The notes below the pieces were generated by a model. It ran no database searches. It saw only the letters and a list, made by a program, of their open reading frames with translations, and was not told the DNA's origin. Positions 5,343-8,730 of a stretch of 8,730 nt of DNA are shown here, piece by piece; the first letter of the stretch is position 1, and each line of letters begins with the position of its first letter. Origin of the DNA: Candidatus Acidiferrales bacterium (lineage in GTDB: Bacteria > Acidobacteriota > Terriglobia > Acidiferrales > UBA7541); NCBI GenBank assembly GCA_030044295.1, contig JASHWB010000088.1:1-8730 (forward strand), in the 5' to 3' direction. Both the position numbers and the translations under genes were made by a program.

Positions 5343-6536
5343 TTAGTGGTGACCGGCGGACGGGATTGCGATGTCGACTTCGACTGACGCTTCTTTCGGC
5401 TTCCGCGCCATGGCTTTTTCGGAGATGCGCGCGCGACGTTCGGAATTGCGCCGCGCGTTGGCCGATTCACGGTCTTTAAATTCGGGAAGAATTTCCTTGG
5501 CGAAGAGTTCGATTGTGGAGCAGTAGAGTTCGTGGGGGATGTTCGCCACGGCACCTATAGAGCAGACTTGGTCGATCCCGGCGTCTTCGAATTCGCGCAG
5601 GCGGCGGCGGAGGACGTCGGGCGTGCCGACACAAGTTTGAGCTGAGGACTCCGGAGCAGCCGCTTTGCCGTTGGGATTGGTCTTGTACTCGTTCCATATC
5701 TGAGTTTTGCCGGGACGATGCTCGCCGAAGAAACTGTAATGGCCGAGAGCGTAAAGGAAGAAGCCATAGTTTTCATCGGCGATTTTACGCAGATAGGTTT
5801 CGTCCGGATGGCAGAGAAATGGCGCTGCGACCGCGAAATTGGGATTAACCGCGTAGCCGAGCGGAATCGACTCGTTTTCGATGGTGCTGTAGTAATCGTG
5901 CACCCACTGACGGGCTTCGTCGGGACTGACGAAGGAAAAGGTGAGAGCCCCGAGTCCGAGGCGAGCGGCGTCTAGGATCGATTCGCGGCGCGAGCATGCC
6001 ATCCAGAGCGGAGGGTGAGGCTTTTGAAGAGGCTTGGGAACGACATTGCGAGGCGGGACTTTGACGTATTTGCCGTCGAAGCCGGTGAAAGGATCTTCGA
6101 CTAACATGCGCACGGCGACCCGAAAGCCTTCGAGCTGCGCGGCCTTTTTTTCAGGCTGCGCGACATTGAAGCCGCCAAGTTCGGTGATGGTAGCGCCGGA
6201 GCCGGTACCGAATTCGCATCGGCCGTTGCTGAGGAGGTCGAGTGCAGCGATGCGTTCGGCGATACGGGCTGGGTGGTTGACGTTGGGAGGCGTCTGAACG
6301 ATGCCGTGGCCGAGGCGGACATTGCGAGTGCGCTGCGAGCAGGCGGCGAGGAAAAGTTCCGGCGTCGAGGAGTGCGAATATTCCTCGAGGAAGTGGTGTT
6401 CGGTGGACCAGACATAGTCGAAGCCGGCGCGATCAACGAGCTCGGCCTGTTCGAGCGCATTCGAGAGCATTTTGCGCTCGGATTCGCTATTCCAAGGCCG
6501 GGGGAGCTGCATGAGAAAAGAGCTGCCAAATTTCAT
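5343..6536 (-). CDS. LLM-class (luciferase-like) flavin-dependent monooxygenase
   Basis: This 397-residue protein has the bacterial-luciferase TIM-barrel pattern: MKFGSSFLM (strand 1), AGFDYVWSTEHHF (37-49) with the HH pair common in LLM enzymes, VRLGHGIVQTPPNVNHPARI (73-92), GRCEFGTGSG (105-114) in the phosphate-binding area, PKPLQKPHPPLWMACS (157-172) and CVGTPDVLRRRL (312-323). These enzymes use reduced flavin, supplied by a separate reductase or F420 in some subgroups, and O2 to oxygenate aldehydes, sulfonates, amines, ketones or aromatic compounds. The substrate is not evident. The last 40 or so residues (about 356-397) form a charged Arg/Lys/Glu-rich tail beyond the usual fold end. The ATG at 6536 has a weak AGAGG upstream; its own promoter lies at 6576-6603. 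A hydrolase gene on the same strand ends 247 bases upstream, so the two are probably separate units. Confidence 0.9.
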   Translation of the reverse strand: MKFGSSFLMQLPRPWNSESERKMLSNALEQAELVDRAGFDYVWSTEHHFLEEYSHSSTPELFLAACSQRTRNVRLGHGIVQTPPNVNHPARIAERIAALDLLSNGRCEFGTGSGATITELGGFNVAQPEKKAAQLEGFRVAVRMLVEDPFTGFDGKYVKVPPRNVVPKPLQKPHPPLWMACSRRESILDAARLGLGALTFSFVSPDEARQWVHDYYSTIENESIPLGYAVNPNFAVAAPFLCHPDETYLRKIADENYGFFLYALGHYSFFGEHRPGKTQIWNEYKTNPNGKAAAPESSAQTCVGTPDVLRRRLREFEDAGIDQVCSIGAVANIPHELYCSTIELFAKEILPEFKDRESANARRNSERRARISEKAMARKPKEASVEVDIAIPSAGHH

Positions 6537-6575
6537 CTTTATGAGCCTCTGCGTCGATCGCTTTTTTGCGTGGGT

Positions 6576-6603
6576 ATTCTACGTCATGGGTGAGACGGTA
6601 CAA
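6576..6603 (-). promoter_or_regulatory. Promoter of the LLM monooxygenase gene
   Basis: On the minus strand TTGTAC (6603-6598) is followed by 16 bases and TAGAAT (6581-6576), a good -10 box with one mismatch. The predicted start near 6569 gives a leader of about 33 bases, enough for the weak AGAGG ribosome site before the ATG at 6536. This supports separate transcription from the upstream hydrolase gene. Confidence 0.5.
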
Positions 6604-6783
6604 GGCAAAACATGCGCAGTAGATTAGCGGGATGCTATCGCGAGTGGCTTGTCGCTGATCGCCTGCTGCCCTGAAGAGCAGCGCTACACGAAAAGGCACG
6701 AATTTGACGATGCGTCGCGCGTAATGCCTGAAGGCGGGTACAGCGTGCAGTGCATCTACGCACAATGTCGGCCCTTGGGAGGA

Positions 6784-7587
6784 TCAGCCTGCAATAGGTG
6801 GAACGTCGAGGCGGACGGCGATGCCGTCAAGATCGGAGCTGGGCGCGGGATAGCGGCGCATGACGAGCGGGTCGTGGCCGGGGATGATATGTGCGGAAGA
6901 ATCGGCCAGGCGGTACAGAAGATCGAAACCTTCGAGCATTTCGGCGACGTTGTAAACGATGGGAAAGGGACGGCGCTTTTCGAAATTATCGTAGAGGTGT
7001 GCAGCGTCGGATGAGAGGACGATCCATCCGCGGCGCGTCCAGATGCGGGCGCTCTGCAGACCGGCGGAATGTCCGCCGACTCGGTGCATGGTGAGGCCGG
7101 GGGCGAGTTCGTAATCGCCGTCGTGGAATGCGGCGCGCTCGGAATAGACGTGGCGGACCATCTGAAGGACGTTTTCGAGATCGAACGGCGCACGCAGCAC
7201 GCCATGACACATCGAGCGGCCGGTGGCGAACGCCATCTCGCGATCTTGAAGATGAAAGCGCGCCAGCGGGAAGCGGTCGAGATTGCCGGCGTGATCGTAA
7301 TGGAGATGGGTGATAATGACGTCGGTGACGCGTTCGGGATCGACGCCGATGAGGCGCAGGGAATCGACGGGGTGGCGAAGCCATTCGCGGCGGCGGCGAT
7401 CAGCTGCTTCCTTGGCGAAGCCGGTGTCGAAGACGAACGTGCGGTCAGAGCGGCGCGCGATCCAGACGAAGTAGTCGAGGTCGGAGGCGAATTCGTGCGG
7501 GTCGGCGGGGATGAAATTCTCGGCAGGATTGCGATTGCCGAGATGGCCGTACCGAATCGCGAACACTTCAAATGGTTCGATAGGCAC
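6784..7587 (-). CDS. Metallo-beta-lactamase-fold hydrolase, AHL-lactonase-like
   Basis: I start this 267-residue protein at the GTG at 7587. It is preceded, five bases away, by AAGGGG, and its product begins VPIEPFEVFAIRYG, as first strands of this family do. A longer frame from an ATG at 7665 would add 26 residues encoded largely by the repeat at 7621-7658 and is unlikely. The metal-binding HxHxDH motif is THLHYDHAG (His94, His96, Asp98, His99). It is followed by His173 in GGHSAG, Asp194 in LSSDAAH and His238 in IIPGHD, a complete two-metal site. FVFDTGF near residue 52-58 is another family mark. Relatives include N-acyl-homoserine lactonases (AiiA type) and other lactone or ester hydrolases. 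Given the flanking monooxygenase and hydroxyacid dehydrogenase, catabolic lactone hydrolysis is as likely as quorum quenching. There is no signal peptide, so it should be cytoplasmic. Confidence 0.88.
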   Translation of the reverse strand: MPIEPFEVFAIRYGHLGNRNPAENFIPADPHEFASDLDYFVWIARRSDRTFVFDTGFAKEAADRRRREWLRHPVDSLRLIGVDPERVTDVIITHLHYDHAGNLDRFPLARFHLQDREMAFATGRSMCHGVLRAPFDLENVLQMVRHVYSERAAFHDGDYELAPGLTMHRVGGHSAGLQSARIWTRRGWIVLSSDAAHLYDNFEKRRPFPIVYNVAEMLEGFDLLYRLADSSAHIIPGHDPLVMRRYPAPSSDLDGIAVRLDVPPIAG

Positions 7588-7620
7588 GCAGGCCCCTTCA
7601 TCTTGAGTAGCTGGCCAGCC

Positions 7621-7658
7621 TGAATTTTGACTGCCCGTGTCACAACCTAGAAAATCTA
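7621..7658 (+). repeat. 38-bp dispersed palindromic repeat, decayed copy
   Basis: It starts TGAATTTTGACTGCCCGTGT, matching the 7760 copy at 19 of its first 20 bases, and is the same 38-base length. The right arm has drifted (AAAATCTA instead of AAAATTCA), so the hairpin is weaker. It overlaps the likely -10 region of the hydrolase gene promoter. Confidence 0.75.
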
Positions 7659-7683
7659 AAGGCACCCGTTACCCGACTTGCAA
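7653..7683 (-). promoter_or_regulatory. Possible promoter of the hydrolase gene
   Basis: On the minus strand TTGCAA (7683-7678) is followed, 17 to 19 bases on, by TTTAGA or TAGATT (within 7660-7653). Both -10 candidates are weak. The TTGCAA box lies inside the LacI-type palindrome, so a bound repressor would block it. Confidence 0.3.
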
Positions 7684-7694
7684 GCGCTTGCAAG
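7677..7694. promoter_or_regulatory. LacI/GalR-family operator (perfect 18-bp palindrome)
   Basis: CTTGCAAGCGCTTGCAAG equals its own reverse complement over 18 bases. Its core TGCAAGCGCTTGCA fits the TGNAANCGNTTNCA pattern of LacI/GalR-type operators, including the central CG. It lies 90 bases before the hydrolase GTG and about 180 bases before the dehydrogenase ATG, and overlaps the likely -35 box of the hydrolase gene. No regulator gene is present in the window. Confidence 0.75.
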
Positions 7695-7759
7695 GGGTGG
7701 GATAGCATGTACCAGGGACAGAGGAACGTCAATTGTGACTGGCGTGGCGTGCTGGGGGG

Positions 7760-7797
7760 TGAATTTTGACTGCTTGTGTCACGGTCAAGAAAATTCA
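7760..7797 (+). repeat. 38-bp dispersed palindromic repeat, best-preserved copy
   Basis: Outer arms TGAATTTT (7760-7767) and AAAATTCA (7790-7797) pair perfectly. An inner GAC/GTC pair extends the stem, with a three-base AAG bulge on the right arm. The right flank continues to TTCAAACTGAC, the reverse complement of the left end of the half copy at 945. It lies 102 bases from the copy at 7621, in the same orientation. Confidence 0.8.
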
Positions 7798-7876
7798 AAC
7801 TGACGCGCTTCACGGCGAGGAAAAGGAGCATAATGCGGACCGCGAATAGAGCAGCAAATTGAGTGAGAGGAGCGAG

Positions 7877-8730
7877 ATGGCGCAGCCGAGTCTGGGGTTT
7901 GTGGGCGTTGGAAAGATGGGCGCGCGGATGTCGCGCAGATTGATCGACGCCGGATACGCGTTGACGATTTACGATCCGGCGGAAGCGGCGATGGAACCGT
8001 TGGTGAAGGCGGGTGCATCGGCGGTGGATTCGCCGGCAGCGGTTGCGTCGGCGGCGGAGATTGTATTTGCGAGCGTGCCAACGCCGCCGATCGTGCACGC
8101 AGTGGCGCTAGGGCCGAAGGGCATTATCGAAGGCAAGCGCGCGAAGATCTTCATCGATACCTCGACGACAGGCGCAACAGTGGCGAAACAAGTGACTGAG
8201 GGTTTGGCAACGAAAGGGATCACCGCTGTTGACGCGCCGGTGAGCGGCGGAATCAAAGGCGCGGAGAAGGGAACGCTGGCGGTGATGCTGTCATGTCCTG
8301 AAAGCGCGCTGGCGATGGTCAAGCCGGTTCTGGAAAACCTGGGGAAAATATTCGTGGTGGGGACGCAGCCAGGACAAGGCCAAACGATGAAGTTGTTGAA
8401 CAATTTGCTTTCGGCGACGGCGATGGCGATCACGTCGGAAGCGGTGGTAATGGGAGTGAAGGCAGGCCTCGATCCATCATTGATCGTGGACGTGTTCAAC
8501 GCCGGGACGGCGCGCAACAGCGCGACGCAGGACAAAATCAAGCAGCACGTGATTTCGCGGACGTTCAGCTACGGATTCGGCATCGGCTTGCTAAACAAGG
8601 ACATCCGATTGTGCATGGGCGAAGCGGATGCGCTGGGAGTGCCGATGGTAGTGGGAAGCGCGGTGAGGCAATTGCTGTCGATCGCGACGGCGTCGGAAGG
8701 GCTGGATGCGGATATGACGGCGATGACCAG
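7877..8730 (+). CDS. 3-hydroxyisobutyrate dehydrogenase-family (beta-hydroxyacid) dehydrogenase, C-terminus cut
   Basis: The first 284 codons are present and the reading frame is open to the right edge; family members are about 290-300 residues, so only a few codons are missing. The Rossmann motif is GFVGVGKMG (7-15). An Asp follows strand 2 (YDP, Asp33), which favours NAD over NADP. DAPVSGG (119-125) is the substrate-binding loop. Lys172 in GQGQTMKLLNN is the catalytic lysine, and LLNKDIRL (238-245) supplies the second family lysine, Lys241. All key residues are intact. Members oxidise or reduce 3-hydroxyacids such as 3-hydroxyisobutyrate, tartronate semialdehyde/glycerate or related compounds in the cytoplasm; the exact substrate is unclear. 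The ATG at 7877 has AGAGGAG just upstream (7866-7872). It is divergent from the lactonase-like gene and shares its control region with a LacI-type operator. Confidence 0.93.
   Translation, partial: MAQPSLGFVGVGKMGARMSRRLIDAGYALTIYDPAEAAMEPLVKAGASAVDSPAAVASAAEIVFASVPTPPIVHAVALGPKGIIEGKRAKIFIDTSTTGATVAKQVTEGLATKGITAVDAPVSGGIKGAEKGTLAVMLSCPESALAMVKPVLENLGKIFVVGTQPGQGQTMKLLNNLLSATAMAITSEAVVMGVKAGLDPSLIVDVFNAGTARNSATQDKIKQHVISRTFSYGFGIGLLNKDIRLCMGEADALGVPMVVGSAVRQLLSIATASEGLDADMTAMT

Larger units (their letters stand above)
7588..7876. promoter_or_regulatory. Divergent intergenic control region
   Basis: This 289-base region separates the minus-strand hydrolase from the plus-strand dehydrogenase, so it should hold both promoters. 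It contains two copies of the 38-bp repeat with a LacI-type palindrome between them. A CATAAT at 7829-7834 could be a -10 box for the dehydrogenase, but no good -35 accompanies it. Confidence 0.55.

Noticed and set aside
6537..6783. Small coding gene between the hydrolase and monooxygenase genes
   Set aside because: The 92-codon minus-strand frame there overlaps the monooxygenase start in another frame and the promoter at 6576-6603, and has no family features.
7069..7623. Plus-strand 184-codon open frame over the lactonase-like gene
   Set aside because: It is antisense to a gene with a complete HxHxDH metal site; GC-rich codon bias keeps the opposite frame open.
7621..7797. CRISPR array suggested by repeated 38-mers
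   Set aside because: Only two copies lie here, 102 bases apart with diverged sequence, further copies occur elsewhere, and there are no cas genes.

Overview
The window is GC-rich (roughly 60% by eye) bacterial chromosome. It carries seven complete protein genes, plus one gene cut at each edge. The GC content, the DUF721 gene, the scattered intergenic palindromic repeats and the mix of catabolic oxidoreductases remind me of soil Acidobacteriota (Koribacter-like lineages). That is recollection and inference; no rRNA or other decisive marker lies in the window.

Layout. At the left edge, on the minus strand, gatC and the first 85 codons of gatA overlap by 4 bases and encode subunits of the tRNA-dependent amidotransferase. 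A gene-free stretch of about 790 bases follows (561-1353). It holds a good sigma70-type promoter (988-1016), one complete and one half copy of a palindromic repeat, and no convincing gene. Next comes a plus-strand three-gene run (1354-4584): an acyl-CoA-dehydrogenase-fold flavoprotein lacking the usual catalytic Glu, a PhnD/SsuA-like solute-binding protein with no signal peptide, and a fusion of a TusA-like domain (CPxP motif lost) to a ferritin-like diiron domain with two E...DEARH half-sites. This run is the best candidate for an undescribed system. A small DUF721 (DciA-like) gene faces it on the minus strand. Its -10 box lies so close to the ATG that the message may be leaderless.

A repeat-rich gap (4966-5342) contains heptamer GGAAAAC repeats and a hairpin. 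Two separate minus-strand genes follow: a luciferase-like (LLM) flavin monooxygenase with its own promoter, and a metallo-beta-lactamase-fold hydrolase of the AHL-lactonase type. The hydrolase most likely starts at an internal GTG. A divergent intergenic region (7588-7876) separates it from a 3-hydroxyisobutyrate-dehydrogenase-family gene that runs off the right edge. This region has two more copies of the 38-bp repeat and a perfect 18-bp palindrome matching the LacI-family operator core.

How it may work together (inference). The flavoprotein, binding protein and diiron fusion look like one oxidative pathway: a flavin oxidation step, a binding protein kept in the cytoplasm, and an O2-activating diiron enzyme. 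The LLM monooxygenase, the lactonase-like hydrolase and the beta-hydroxyacid dehydrogenase look like a second catabolic set (oxygenation, ring or ester hydrolysis, hydroxyacid oxidation), with at least the last two possibly under a LacI-type repressor. No substrate can be named from the sequence.
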